Of a stretch of DNA of 64,000 nucleotides, positions 45,167 through 56,597 are shown piece by piece. Below the pieces are notes generated by a model. The model made no database searches, was not told where the DNA came from, and saw nothing but the letters and a program-made list of their open reading frames with translations. The DNA lies in assembly GCA_024291935.2 (NCBI GenBank), contig CM044307.1:95423461-95487460 (forward strand). The letters run 5' to 3'. The position numbers were made by a program, and so were the translations under genes. Positions within the stretch are counted from its first letter, which is position 1. Each line of letters opens with the position of its first letter. Source of the DNA: Okapia johnstoni. Lineage: Eukaryota; Chordata; Mammalia; Artiodactyla; Giraffidae.

Positions 45167-46230
45167 TGTCAGGACTTCCTGACAGTGCTATATCACATGA
45201 TTTCCCACTTCCCATACAGGTGCATACTCACACCCTTGCAATTCACATGCACCCTGAAGAGTTGCTTCCTGCTTACCTGCTGACACTGAACCACATACAG
45301 TCCAGGAAAATAAGCAAACTTCTCTTCTTTCCAGTTGGATGGCTGCAAGTACACATTACCCTTGGAAGTGTTAACAGAAATTTCTGAGCTCAAGATGGAG
45401 TCGCTCCTGCCCAGGGTCCCACATTAGCTGACAGAAACTTAGATAATTCTTATGTTCTTATAGATGCTCCGCTAGACATGAGACTCATGACATCCTTAAG
45501 CCAATCTGCCATCACCAAGCCACCTTCCGGCTCTATACTAATTTCTTTGTCCATTCTTCCCCCAAACAAGGTGGATTATATGGCTCCAGGCAGTCAGATA
45601 TTTTTCCGTTTTTCTCTTCTAGATACTTTATCCCATAAAAGCTACCTGCCTTCTGCCCTAATTTGCAGTCTTCTGAAAGGAGATTGTTCAGGAGGTGTTA
45701 AAAATTTTTCTTTGTATCACGCAAATTGTCTTCTGTAACCTCTGGTGGCTCAGACAGTAAAGAATCCATCTGCAAAGTGGGAGACCCCAGTTCAATCCCT
45801 GGGTTGGGAAGATGCTCTGGAGGAGGGCATGGCAAACCACTCCAGTATTCTTGCCTGGAGAATCCCCATGGACAGAGGAGCCTGGCGGGCTACAGTCCAT
45901 AAGGTTGCAAAGAGTTGGACACGACCAAGCGACTAAGCACACAGTCACTTTTTAACAGGTTTTGTGGTGAGGCATGGGCTCCTAAGTTGACTGCTGATGG
46001 CCTCCGGGACAGTGAAGTGCCCAGGTGAGATGCCCACTGAACTCTGAATGCACTGCTCTACTCGTCATCGCTGAGCATCCTGGGTCAGTCACTCTCGGGT
46101 TTCAGCTCCACTCCCTTGGGTATAGCTCTCCAACACAAATAACCTTTATTGTAAAGAATGTACATATCTTATTCCCAGAAAGTCTCTAGAACAATTTAAG
46201 GGACTATTAAAATTCCCAGAAGGGTTCTGG
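45167..46230 (+). mobile_element. LTR-like block (endogenous retrovirus relic), split by a SINE
   Basis: Less AT-rich than its surroundings and shaped like a solo LTR. It starts TGTCAGGACTTCCTGAC, includes 'tcaagatggagtcgctcctg' (45392-45411), a TATA-like CCATAAAAG (45633-45641), and a downstream GC-richer stretch (45960-46130). No gag, pol or env frame is seen. A Bov-tA interrupts it. Exact ends and TSD are unclear, and the strand is inferred only from the TATA-like motif. It could instead be unique DNA. Confidence 0.4.
45738..45943 (+). mobile_element. Bov-tA SINE
   Basis: Head 'taacctctggtggctcagac', body close to consensus, tail 'gaccaagcgactaagcacac'. Confidence 0.9.
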
Positions 46231-46991
46231 GTCCCAGAAATTTTCCAAGTTTGTTAGAACATCAAACATGTGAAAAAATAGTGATACTTAAATATATATA
46301 TATGAAATATCAGTACATTTAAAATGGCAAAATACTGATGAGAAAAAATAAGAAAAATGCTCTTTATTAGGTTGAGGAAGTATTCTTCTATTCCTAGTTA
46401 GAGAGAGTTTTTATCAGGATGTATCTTTGATATTATCAAAAGAGTTTTTGTTTATTAAGATAATCATGATTATTTTCATTTTCAATTGCTAATGTACTGA
46501 ATTACATCAGTTGACTTTTAAGTGTTAAATCAACTTCACATTCCTGGGGTAAAACTTACTTGATTATAACATGTTATCTTTATTTGTGTGGATTTATTTG
46601 CTAAAATTTTGATTGTAATTTTTGTATTTATATTCTTACGGTATTTTGTTCTGTAGTCTAACTGAAATATATTTGACTGGTTTTGGTGTCATGATAATTC
46701 TGGTACCATAATATAAATTGAAACTTGTTCCCTCTTCTCAAATTATCTCTGAGTTTCTTTAGAATTACTATTAATTCTTCTGTAAATATTTGATAGAAAT
46801 TACTAGGTTGGGAGTTTCTTTGAGGGTTAATATTTTCAATACATAGTCAATTTTATTAATAGATACAGGGAAAATCTATTCAGATTTTCTATTACTTCTT
46901 TAGTGAGCTGTGGTAGTTGTGTCTTTAAAGAAACTTGTTTGTTTAATTCGAGCTGTCACATGTGTTGGTCAAAACATTAACATCTCCTTTG

Positions 46992-47320
46992 TGAAAAGTG
47001 AAAGTTGCTCGGTTGTGTCTGACTCTTTGCAACCCCATGGACTGTAACCTGCCAGGCTCCACTGTCCATGAAATTCTCCAGGCAAAAATAATGGAGTGGG
47101 TAGCCCTTCCCTTCTCCAGGGGATCTTCCCAGCCCAGGGATCAAATCCAGGTCTCCCACATTGCAGGCGAATTCTTTACCAGCTGAGCCACCAAGGAAGC
47201 CCAAGGATACTGGAGTGGGTAACCTATCCATTCTCCGGGGATCTTCTTGACCCAGGAATTGAACCAGGGTCTCCTGCATTGCAGGTAGATTCTTTACCAG
47301 CTGAGCTACCAGGGAAGCCC
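46992..47320 (-). mobile_element. Bov-tA SINE with doubled tRNA head
   Basis: Minus-strand 329 bp. The full unit (to 47200, head complement 'gctgagccaccaaggaagcc') is followed by a second, incomplete unit ('aaggatactggagtgggtaac' to 'gctgagctaccagggaagcc'). Read on its own strand: tRNA head and half body, then a complete element. The junction matches the copy at 49440-49754. Confidence 0.9.
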
Positions 47321-47692
47321 AATATCTGCTTTACATCCTTTTAATATTTGTAGAATCAAGAATGATATAACTCTTCTTACACCAGATGTTGTTAATCTGT
47401 GCCATTTTTAAAAATTACCTGGCTAGAATTTTATTAATTTTATTGATCTTCTCAAAGAGCCACCTTTGGATTTCATAGATTTTCTCTATTGCTTTCATTT
47501 CATATTTTCATTGGCTTTCAGCCTGGACTTTATTTTAAAATTTATTCTAATTATTAATACTATGACTCTAATCTTCTCCTTGTTTCTTAAGGTGGAACCT
47601 GAAGTCATTTGTTTTGAGATCTTCCTTCTTTTCTTATTTAGGTATTTAGTGCCATAAAAATACCAAGTATAGCTTTAGCTGTTACTTATAAA

Positions 47693-48027
47693 CTGAGGCA
47701 CATTAAAATTTTCAAAATTTGAACAAACATCAATTCTCACGGGGCCGCATCCAGCTGAAAGTGGTTAGGAGCTTTGCTTCTACAGGAGCTGGGAAAGGCT
47801 TTTACAGAGCAGATGCAGAAGTAATGCAACATTATTTTATTCCACACAACTTAAGTAGTTGAGTTATTTGGGAAAGTCTGGTTGTCTGTTCATGACTGGT
47901 TGTCCCTGAATTTATTTGAGCAGGTTTATAAGACTTTACTTTGGCTTAGGTTTTGGTTAAGTTATATAGGCTCAGAGCCCTCAATCTAATGGCCTCCTGT
48001 CTAACTAATCTAACAGCTGTATCAATA
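47693..48027. mobile_element. LTR-like insertion in L1M
   Basis: About 335 bp that breaks the L1 antisense sequence between 'ctttagctgttacttataa' and 'tttttgatgtgtatttttgc'. It starts TGAGGCACATT, is less AT-rich (for example 'cacggggccgcatccagctg'), and ends near CTAACA. Size and TG...CA-like ends suggest an LTR fragment. Family not identified. Confidence 0.4.
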
Positions 48028-48837
48028 GTTTTTGATGTGTATTTTTGCTTTCCTTCAGTTCAAAGTATTTTATAAGGTCACTTTTGATTTCTTCTCGATC
48101 TGTAGATTACTTATAATTGTCTTATTTAGGCTGTAAATGTTTGGGGAATTTCCATTCAGTCATATATTTGGAAACTTTTTTTCATTGTTATGAAATTTGA
48201 AATATCTTCTATGTTTGCTAGAAGTTTTTCTTTTTCACTCTTATATTGTCTAGAATTTAGTGCAGTCCTTTGTAATATGTTGACACTCATTTTATGGATA
48301 AGTGTATTGTCTATATTGGCTAATGCACTATGTGGATTTGCAAATTTTCATGCTGCAGATGTAGTAATTAGTGTTCTATAAATATCAATTGGGTCAGTAT
48401 GTTGATAGTGTTCTTCAGATAATTTATGTTGTTACCAATTTTTAAATATATTTGTTCTATTATATTTTGAAAGATAGATTTAAATTCCTTAAATTATGAT
48501 CTTAAAATTTATTTTTAATTAATTCAATCAAGTTGTGGTTCATACATGAGTATACACACACATTTATAATTGTTATGTCTTCCTGATGTATTGAGGTTTT
48601 AATCATTACTTTTTTCTCTCTCTTTATTTATTTTCTTCCTTCCTTCCTATCTTCTCTTTCTTCATTTCTCTCTCTTTCCTGGTGGTCAAAGTTACTCATG
48701 TTATCATCTCTCTTCAGCCTTGGGAATTTCCCTTCATATCTCTTATAGTACAGGTTTGCAGATGACCCCTACTGTCATCATTATTTTATGTGAAAATGTC
48801 TTGTTTGTCTTTATTATTGAGGACTATTTTTGCAGGT

Positions 48838-48960
48838 AGAGAAGGAGATGGCAACCCACGCCAATGCTCTTTCCTGGAAAATTCCATGGATAAAGGAGCC
48901 TGGTGGGCTACAGTCCATGGGGTCACAAAGAGTCAGACATGACTGAAGCAACTTAGCATG
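48838..48960 (+). mobile_element. Bov-A type SINE monomer
   Basis: 'agagaaggagatggcaaccc' to 'gactgaagcaacttagcatg', without tRNA head, within the old L1M. Confidence 0.88.
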
Positions 48961-49439
48961 TATTTTCACAAGGTATAGAATAATTAGTTGACTGTTTCTC
49001 TAGCATTTTAGAAAATTCTTGTCTTCATATTTCCTGATTAGATGTCAATAGTTGAACAAGTTATTGTTCCCCTATATGTTTTCTGTCATTTTTGTCTGTC
49101 TGGTTGTTTTGAAGATTTTCCCTTTATATTAAATATTTAGTTTTTGCAACTTTGTTTTGTGCATACCATGACTTTTTTCATATGCATCCTGTTTAGAAGA
49201 AGCTTCTTGAACCAACACATTTCTTTAATCTTAGGAAAAATCGTAGCTTTTACATTTTTATACTCTAAAATATATTGTTTACCTATTTTGTCTCTCTACC
49301 TTCCACTACTCCTCTTTAAAATTGTATAATTTGTGTTATATTCCCTAAAGTTTCTTAGGTTTGAATAATTTCTGTCAATTTTTTTGCTCTCTTTTTTTCG
49401 TGTTAGTTTATCGGTATTGATTCACCTTTAATACCTTCT

Positions 49440-49754
49440 CTGATCACTCAGTCAGTAAAGAAACTGCCTGCAATGCGGGAATTCCTGGCCTCAATTCCTG
49501 GGTCGGGAAGATCTGCTGGAGAAGGGATAGGCTATCCACTCCGGTATTCTTGGTCTTCCCTTATGGCTCAGCTGATAAAGAATCCACCTTCAATGAGGGA
49601 GACCTGGGTTTGTTCCCTGGGTTAGGAATATCCCCTGGGGTAGGGAAAGGCTACCTACTCCAGTATTCTGGCTTGAAGAATTCCATGGACTGTACAGTCC
49701 ATGGGGTCATAAAAAGTCGGACACAACTGAGAGACTTTCACTTTCACTTTCACA
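49440..49754 (+). mobile_element. Bov-tA SINE with doubled tRNA head
   Basis: First unit: tRNA head and half body (to 'ccactccggtattcttgg', about 49554). Then a complete head-plus-body unit ('tcttcccttatggctcagct' to 'gagactttcactttcac'). Same order and junction as 46992-47320 in the opposite orientation, so it is a family feature and not a local rearrangement. Confidence 0.9.
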
Positions 49755-50250
49755 TCCCTCACTACTTTTTCTGTCTTAAACCCATTATCCTGTTAACAGC
49801 ATCCAGGTTGCTTTTTGTTCTCTTTTTTTAATTTTAGAAATTGTGGTTTATTTTTGGTTCCTGAATTTCCATTTTATACTTTTCTCTGTTGATATTTCAA
49901 ATATTTTCATTCACTGTGAATCACATCTTTCTCTACTTCACTGAGTTTAATTATAATAACTATAATAAAATCTTTGTATGCTAATTTCTGTGTGATCTCA
50001 AATCAAGATTGGTCACAATTGATGGACTTTTCTATTGAGAATTGAGTACATTTTCAAGATTTATAATGTGTTAAGTAACGTTTTACTTTACTCTGAACAT
50101 TGTTAATATTTTCTAGTGGAGAGTCTGGGAGTCCTCCAAGGAGTGTTTATATTTAAAGGCTACTTGTTTGTTAATGTATCTGGACTAAAATTTCAACTTG
50201 GTCTTTGGTGGCAACTCATAGTTTTAGATTTTATTTTATTTTTTATTCTA

Positions 50251-50700
50251 GCTGTAATATATCATACCCATATGTGATTCAAGGGTCAACCAAAGTCCTC
50301 TTTAGAGTTTGGATATAGAACTTAGGGTTCTGTTTCCATGCTCCCAAACCTTGCCTTTACTTTCTAAATGGCTGTACTTGACCCAAATCTTTCTCTTTCT
50401 TTCTTAATGTCAGATAGGCTTTAGGTTTTTATCAAGATTTCAGTCATCCTACATGGAAGTCAGTTCAATCTACTATCCTGCTAAAAGCTTGTTTAAACTT
50501 CCTTGTTCAAAAGGAAATTCATGTTTTGATTCTCCTCTCAGAATCTGCTTATTTGGATTCACTTACCAATGCCTACAGGTTATAATTTTCTCCAAAAATT
50601 ATAGCTGTAATCTGTGGGAAGGCAAGAAATGGTGGAAGCTTACTTAGTTTTACTGAAAATAGAAATTTTGTAAATCAATTTTTTAAATTTGTGCTAATTT
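50251..50700. other. unassigned DNA
   Basis: May be the 5' end of the old L1 to the left. No diagnostic block. Confidence 0.4.
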
Positions 50701-50711
50701 AATTCAAGTGG

Positions 50712-53700
50712 TCCACTGGAGAAGGTCATGGCAAACCACTTCAGTATTCTTGCCTTGAGAACCCCATGAACAGTATGAAAAGGCAAAAATATAGGACACT
50801 GAAAGATGAACTCCCCAGGTCAGTAAGTGCCCAATATGCTACTGGAGATCAGTGGAGAAATAACTCCAGAAAGAATGATGGGATGGAGCCAAAGCAAAAA
50901 TGATACCCAGTTGTGGATGTGACTGGAGATAGATGCAAAGTCCGATGCTGTAAAGAGCAATATTGCATAGGAACCTGGAATGTTAGGTCCATGAATCAAG
51001 GCAAATTGGAAGTGGTCAAACAGGAGATGGCAAGAGTGAACATCGACATTCTAGGAATCAGCGAACTAAGATGGACTGGAATGGGTGAATTTAACTCAGA
51101 TGACCATTATATCTACTACTGTGGGCAAGAATCCCTTAGAAGAAATGGAGTAGCCATCATGGTCAACAAAAGAGTCCGAAAGGCAGTACTTGGATGCAAT
51201 CTCAAAAACAATAGAATGATCTCTGTTCGTTTCCAAGGCAAACCATTCAATATCACAGTAATCCAAGTCTATGCCCTGACCAGTAACACAGAAGAAGCTG
51301 AAGTTGAACAGTTCTATGAAGACCTACAAGACCTTCTAGAACTAACACCCAAAAAAAGATGTCATTTTCATTATAGGGGACTGGAATGCAAAAGTAGGAA
51401 GTCAAGAAACACCTGGCATAATAGGCAAATTTGTCCTTGGAGTACAGAATGAAGCAGGGCAAAGGCTAATAGAGTTTTGCCAAGAGAACGCACTGGTCAT
51501 AGAAAACACCCTATTCCAACAACACAAGAGAAGATTCGATACGTGGACATCACCAGATTGTCAACACCGAGATCGGATTGATTATATTCTTTGCAGCCAA
51601 AGATGGAGAAGCACTATACAGTCAGCAAAAACAAGACCGGAGCAGACTGTGGCTCAGATCATGAACTGCTTATTGCCAAATTCAGGCTTAAATTGAAGAA
51701 AGTAGGGAAAACCACTAGACCATTCAGGTATGACCTAGACCAATCCCTTACGAGTATACAGTAGAAGTGACAAATAGATTTAAGGGACTAGATCTGATAG
51801 ACAGGGTGCCTGATGAACTATGGACAGAGGTTTGTGACATTGTACAGGAGACAGGGATCAAGATCATTCCCATGGAAAAGAAATGCAAAAAAGCAAAATG
51901 GCTGTCTGAGGAGGCCTTACAGATAGCTGGGAAGAGAAGAGAAGAGAAAAGGAAAGATATTCCCATCTGAATGCAGAGTTCCAAAGAATAGCAAGGAGAG
52001 ATAAGAAAGCCTTCTTCAGCGATCAGTGCAAAGAAATAGAGGAAAACAAGAGAATGGCAAAGACTAGAGATCTCTTCAAGAAAATTAGAGATACCAAAGG
52101 AAAATTTCATGCAAAGATAGGCTTGATAAAGGGCAGACATGGTAGGGATCTAACAGAAGCAGAAGATATTAAGAAGAGGTGGCAAGAATACACAGAAGAA
52201 CTGTACAAAAAAGATCTTCATGACCCAGATAATCACAATAGTGTGATCACTCACCTAGAGCCAGACATCCTGGAATGTGAAGTCAAGTGAGCCTTAGAAA
52301 GCATCACTATAAGCAAAGCTAATGGAGGTGATGGAATTCCAGTTGAGCTATTTCAAATCCTGAAAGTTGATGCTGTGAAAGTGCTGCATTCGATATGCCA
52401 GCAAATTTGGAAAACTCAGCATTGGCCACAGGACTGGATAAGGTCAGTTTTCGTTCCAATCCCAAAGAAAGACAATGCCAAAGAATGCTCAAACTACTGC
52501 ACAATTGCACTCATCTCACATGCTAGTAAAGTAATGATCAAAATTCTCCGAGCCAGGCTTCAGCAATACATGAACTATGAACTTCCAGATGTTCAAGCTG
52601 GTTTTAGAAAAGACAGAGGAACCAGAGATCAAATTGCCAATATCCACTGGATCATCAAAAAAGCAAGAGAGTTCCAGTAAAACATCTATTTCTGCTTTAT
52701 TGACTATGCCAAAGCCTTTGACTGTGTGGATCACAATAAACCGTGGAAAATTCTTCAAGAGATGGGAATACCAAACCACCTGACCTGTCTCTTGAGAAAC
52801 CTGTATACAGTTCAGGAAGCAACAGTTAGAACTGGACTTGGAACAACAGACTGGTTCCAAATAGGAAAAGGAGTATGTCAAGGCTGTATGTTGTTACTCT
52901 GCTTATTGAACTTATATGCAGAGTACATCATGAGAAACGCTGGGCTGGAAGAAACACAAGCTGGAATCAAGATTGCCAGGAGAAATATCAATAACCTCAG
53001 ATATGCAGTTGACTCCACCCTTATGGCAGAAAGTGAAGAAGAAGTAAAGAGCCTCTTGATGAAAGTGAAAGAGGAGAATGAAAAAGTTGGCTTAAAGCTC
53101 AACATTCAGAAAACTAAGATCATGGCATCTGGTCCCATCACTTCACGGGAAATAGATGGGGAAACAGTGGAAACAGTGGTTGACTTTATTTTTTTTGTGC
53201 TCCAAAATCACTGCTGATGGTGATTGCAGCCATGAAATTAAAAGACGCTTACTCCTTGGAAGGATGGTTATGACCAACCTAGACAGCATATTTAAAAGCA
53301 GAGACATTACTTTGACAACAAAAGTCCGTCTAGTCAAGGCTTTGGTTTTTCCAGTGTTCATGTATGGATGTGAGAGTTGGATGGCGAAGAAAGCTGAGCG
53401 CTGCAGAATTGATGCTTCTGAACTGTGGTGTTGGAGAAGACTCTTGAGAGTCCCTTGGACTGCAAGGAGATCCAATCAATCCATCCTAAAAGAGATCAAT
53501 CCTGGGTGTTCATTGGAAGGACTGATGTTGAAGCTGAAACTCCAGTACTTTGGCCACCTCATGCGAAGAGTTGACTCATTGGAAAAGACCCTAATTCTGG
53601 GTAGGATTGGGGGCAGGAGGAGAAGGGGATGACAGAAGATGAGATGGTTGGATGGCATCACTGACTCGATGGACATGGGTTTGGGTAGACTCCCGGAGTT

Positions 53701-53782
53701 GGTGATGTACAGAGATGCCTGGGGTGCTGCAATTCATGGGATCGCAAAGAGTCGGACACGACTGAGCGACTGAACTGAACTG
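50712..53782 (+). mobile_element. near full-length BovB LINE (3.07 kb) with 11-bp TSD
   Basis: Runs from 'tccactggagaaggtcatgg' (5' region) through an endonuclease domain, a linker, the RT domain and the C-terminal region to the tail 'gagcgactgaactgaactg'. Flanks AATTCAAGTGG (50701-50711) and AATTCATGTGG (53783-53793) differ at one base and define the integration. Length is close to the roughly 3.2 kb I recall for the BovB consensus. It is the only copy here with an endonuclease. It is disabled by frameshifts and stops. Confidence 0.95.
50913..53770 (+). pseudogene. BovB endonuclease-reverse transcriptase ORF, multiply broken
   Basis: The APE-type endonuclease (50955-51710) shows CIGTWNVRS, ISELRWTG with the catalytic Glu near 51063, IQVYAL, GDWNAKVG (after the shift, near 51378) and RIDYIL. 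First break: seven A at 51351-51357 where six keep frame. Further one-base losses lie near 51643 (GACCGGAGC) and 51740 (CCAATCCC). The linker/RT part has TGA at 52288-52290 (a Trp codon elsewhere) and TAA at 52678-52680. Motif A FIDYAKAFD lies at about 52700-52726. Motif C reads YAVD (53002-53013), not YADD. A frameshift in the T run near 53190-53197 moves the C-terminus to the frame of 53156-53632. No functional protein can be expected. Confidence 0.93.
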
Positions 53783-53793
53783 AATTCATGTGG

Positions 53794-54034
53794 AGAAATT
53801 ATATTTTCATTTGAACCACTAGAAATTCATAAGAAATTAATGACACTTCAACTCCTATCACACTATACAAAAAATAGCTTGAAATGGTTCATTATCCTGA
53901 ACAGAAATGCCAAAAAACTTAAAACTTATGTAAGGGGACAAAAGAGAGAATCCTTATGACATTAGGTTAGATAAAGTTCACATAGGTAGGACACAAGAAG
54001 AAGTACCATAAAATAAAGTGCTTATAAATATGTG
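53794..54034. other. unassigned DNA
   Basis: Nothing recognised. Confidence 0.5.
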
Positions 54035-54541
54035 TGATAGCTAGTTTCCAAGGTGGGTCCTGGTCATCCCCTAGTACTTCCTGGTATTCTCACCCTTGTT
54101 TTATTCCTCTCACATTGTAGAGTTGGCGTGTATGACCAATAGGCTATGTCAGAAGTGATCATATGTCATTCTCTGACATTACTATATCAGATGCTGTGGT
54201 TTCCATCTTGGTGTCTTACTCTTGCTCTAACTCTGCTTCTCTCCTTTTTTTGGATGACTGACACCTGTTAAAGAAATTGAACGGTCTTACCATAAGCAAC
54301 CCTGTGGAGATGTCTAGGTTGGATGAACTGGGGACTTAGATCATAACCATGTGAATGAAAATAGAAACAGATCTCAAGCTCCAGTCCAACCAACAGCCTT
54401 ACTGCAAACTCATGAGCGATTTTGAGCCAGAAAAATCTAGCTGCTCCTAGACTACTGACCCACACAATTATGTAAGATAATAAGTGTTGATTTAAGCTGC
54501 TAAATTTGGAAGAATATAGTAGCAGCAATAGGTAACTAACA
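54035..54541 (+). mobile_element. MLT1-type MaLR LTR (ERVL-related relic)
   Basis: The 3' part has the MaLR/MLT1 ending in order: 'actcatgagcgattttgagccag', 'tagctgctcctagactactgacccacac', 'gtaagataataagtgttgatttaagctgctaa', 'ggtaactaac'. The 5' part has 'tctgtttccatcttgg'-like and 'cttgctctaactctgcttctctc' blocks. No internal gag or pol is present, so it is a solo LTR of an ancient non-infectious element. Confidence 0.75.
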
Positions 54542-54569
54542 AAGTGGGTTTTAAACAATGAAAAATTAT

Positions 54570-55980
54570 GTTCTTTAAAGACACTGCTAAAAGTGAAAAG
54601 TTAAGACACATATTATAAAAAATGTTATAAAAAACGTCACGTATGTGACAAAAATCTTGCAACTAAAATATTAAAAAGTCTCTTATGACAAAAGCCAAAT
54701 TTTTAAAATAGATCAAAAAGATTAAGACACTTTGTCAAAAAGATATTCAAATGTAAGGACATGAAGATATACTGGTTATTAATCTTCAGAAAAAGAAAAA
54801 CAAAATCACAATGAGATACCCACTGTACATCCACCCACTAGAATAGCTAAGTTTAAGTGGCTGGCAATACCATTTATTGGGTAAGATATGGAGCAATTAG
54901 GACTCTTCTTTACTGCCAGTGGGATTAAAATGGAAAATTATTTGGCAGTCTCTTAAAAAATTAAATACACACTTATTATAGCTGTTGTTGTTCAGTCGTC
55001 CAGTCATGTCCAACTCTTTGCTACCCCATGGACTGCAGCACCCCAGGCCTCAAAATACTGGAGGTTCAACTTCAGCATCAGTCCTTCTGAGTATTCAGGT
55101 TTGATTTCCCTTAAATCAAACTGGTTTAAGTTTGATCGACTGGTTTGATCTCCTTGCTGTCCAAGGGACCCCAAGGAGTCTTCTCCAGCACCATAGTTTG
55201 AAAGCAGCAATTCTTCAGCACTCCACCTTCCTTCTGATCCAGCTCTCACAATCATACATGACCACTTGGAAGACCATAGCCTTGACTAGATGGACCTCTG
55301 TTGGCAGAGTAATGTCTCTGCTTTTTAGCACACTGTCTAGGTTTGTCATAGCTTTCCTGCCAAGAAGTAAATGTCTGGTTTCTTGGCTGCAGTCACCATC
55401 CGCAGTGATTTTAGAGCCCAAGAAGAGGAAATCTGTCATCACTTCCACCTTTTCCCCTTCTATTTGTCATGAAGTAAGGGGGTCGGATGCCATAATCTTA
55501 TTTTTTTTCAATATTTAAACCATTATCATATGGCCCAGCAATTTCTCTACCAGATATTTACAGAAGTAATTGAAAACATTTGTCTAAAAAAGACGTATAT
55601 GTGAATGTGTTCACTAATTCTCTTCATAGAAGTATACATATAATAGAACACTACTCATTAAAAGGAACATATAACATGATAAAATTTAAAAACTTGTTGA
55701 ACAAAAAAAATCAGATGCAAAAGACTAAATACCATATGATTTCATTTATATGAAATTCTAGAATATACAAAACAGTTGAATAGTGACAGAAAGAGATCAG
55801 TGGTTGCTGGGCAGGGGAGGGAGGGATGGACTGAAAAGAAATATGATGGAACTGTTTTGAGATAATAGGATCATTGAGGTGCTGGTTCCATGACTACATG
55901 AATTTGTGAAAATTAATTAGACTGTTCATTTTATATCTGTGGTGTTTATTGCATATAAATTTATCTTAAGTTGATTTAAG
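54570..55980 (+). mobile_element. old L1M 3' end, split by a BovB copy
   Basis: Left half (to 54978): 'aaatcacaatgagatacccac', 'gtggctggcaataccattta', 'tgccagtgggattaaaatgg'. Right half (from 55516): 'catatggcccagcaatttctc', 'gaacactactcattaaaagg', 'ccatatgatttcatttatatg', 'gtggttgctgggcaggggag', 'ttatatctgtggtgtttatt'. The halves join into one L1 ORF2-end/3'-UTR when the BovB at 54979-55515 is removed. Confidence 0.8.
54979..55515 (-). mobile_element. BovB LINE 3' copy nested in L1M (AAC-type tail)
   Basis: Minus-strand: tail complement 'gctgttgttgttcagtcgtc', then the C-terminal ORF back to the segment before the Trp-Gln-Ile-Asp region, where it is 5'-truncated. About 170 bp is missing at 55050 ('ccaggcctc' joins 'aaaatactgg'), removing the region after LMRR. 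Open pieces on the minus strand are 55448-55215 and 55255-55004. Younger than the L1M it interrupts. Confidence 0.9.
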
Positions 55981-56230
55981 AGGAGAATAAATTTTTGTAG
56001 AGCACAGGAAGCTATACATCATTATTTTTATTTTTAAAATTGAACTTAAATACTAGAGATAAACACCAAATACATACATGATACTTGTTCTAAGACTAAT
56101 ACTGATTACTAAGCTTAGGTCTAGAATCTTTTTTATAGTTTTTGGATTTGATATCTAAAAATATTTTCCATATTTAAATAAGTCATAACGGTAAATCAAC
56201 CATACTTTGCTTTTGCTTTTGTAAAGGGCT
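55981..56230. other. unassigned AT-rich DNA
   Basis: Nothing recognised. Confidence 0.5.
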
Positions 56231-56232
56231 TC

Positions 56233-56274
56233 TGTGTGTGAGTGTGTTAAATGTATATGTGTGTGTGTGTGCCT
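56233..56274. repeat. (TG)n microsatellite
   Basis: Imperfect TG/GTGTGT run directly next to a minus-strand SINE tail. Confidence 0.82.
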
Positions 56275-56483
56275 GTGTGATCAGTCATGTCTGACTCTGC
56301 AACACCATGGACTATAGTGCGCCAGGCTAGTCTGTCCATGGAATTTTCCAGGCAAGAATATTGGAGTGGGTTGCCATTTCCCCCTCCAGGGGATCTTCCC
56401 AACCCAGGGATCTTCCCAACCCACATTCCTGTGGCTACTGTATTGGCAGGTGAATTCTTTACCACTGAGCCACCTTGGAAGCC
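56275..56483 (-). mobile_element. Bov-tA SINE
   Basis: 'gtgtgatcagtcatgtctga' to the head complement 'ccactgagccaccttggaagcc'. An 18-bp segment ('gggatcttcccaaccca') is duplicated in tandem at 56390-56424. Confidence 0.88.
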
Positions 56484-56597
56484 TGTATATTTGTGTATGT
56501 ATCAATATGGGAGTGAGGAATAGAAGAGGTGATCGAAGGAGACTAACAATTTAAAAAAAATAAAAAATAAGTAATTGTTCTATACTAAATTAGAATC
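56484..56597. other. short AT-rich spacer
   Basis: Nothing recognised. Confidence 0.5.

Larger units (their letters stand above)
46370..50250 (-). mobile_element. long old L1M element with nested insertions
   Basis: Antisense ORF2 phrases run left to right from 3' to 5': 'gtgttaaatcaacttcacattcctggggtaa' (46520-46550), 'tactaggttgggagtttctttg' (46801-46822), 'ttgatcttctcaaagagccacctttgga' (47442-47469), 'ccttcagttcaaagtatttt' (48053-48072). ORF1/5' phrases follow at 48600-50100. The order fits one element, later hit by SINEs (46992-47320, 48838-48960, 49440-49754) and an LTR-like insert (47693-48027). No frame survives. Confidence 0.72.

Noticed and set aside
50913..51452. An endonuclease-like protein that could be a host DNA-repair gene
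   Set aside because: The APE fold is followed collinearly by BovB RT, linker and tail within one TSD-bounded element, so it is the LINE's own nuclease.
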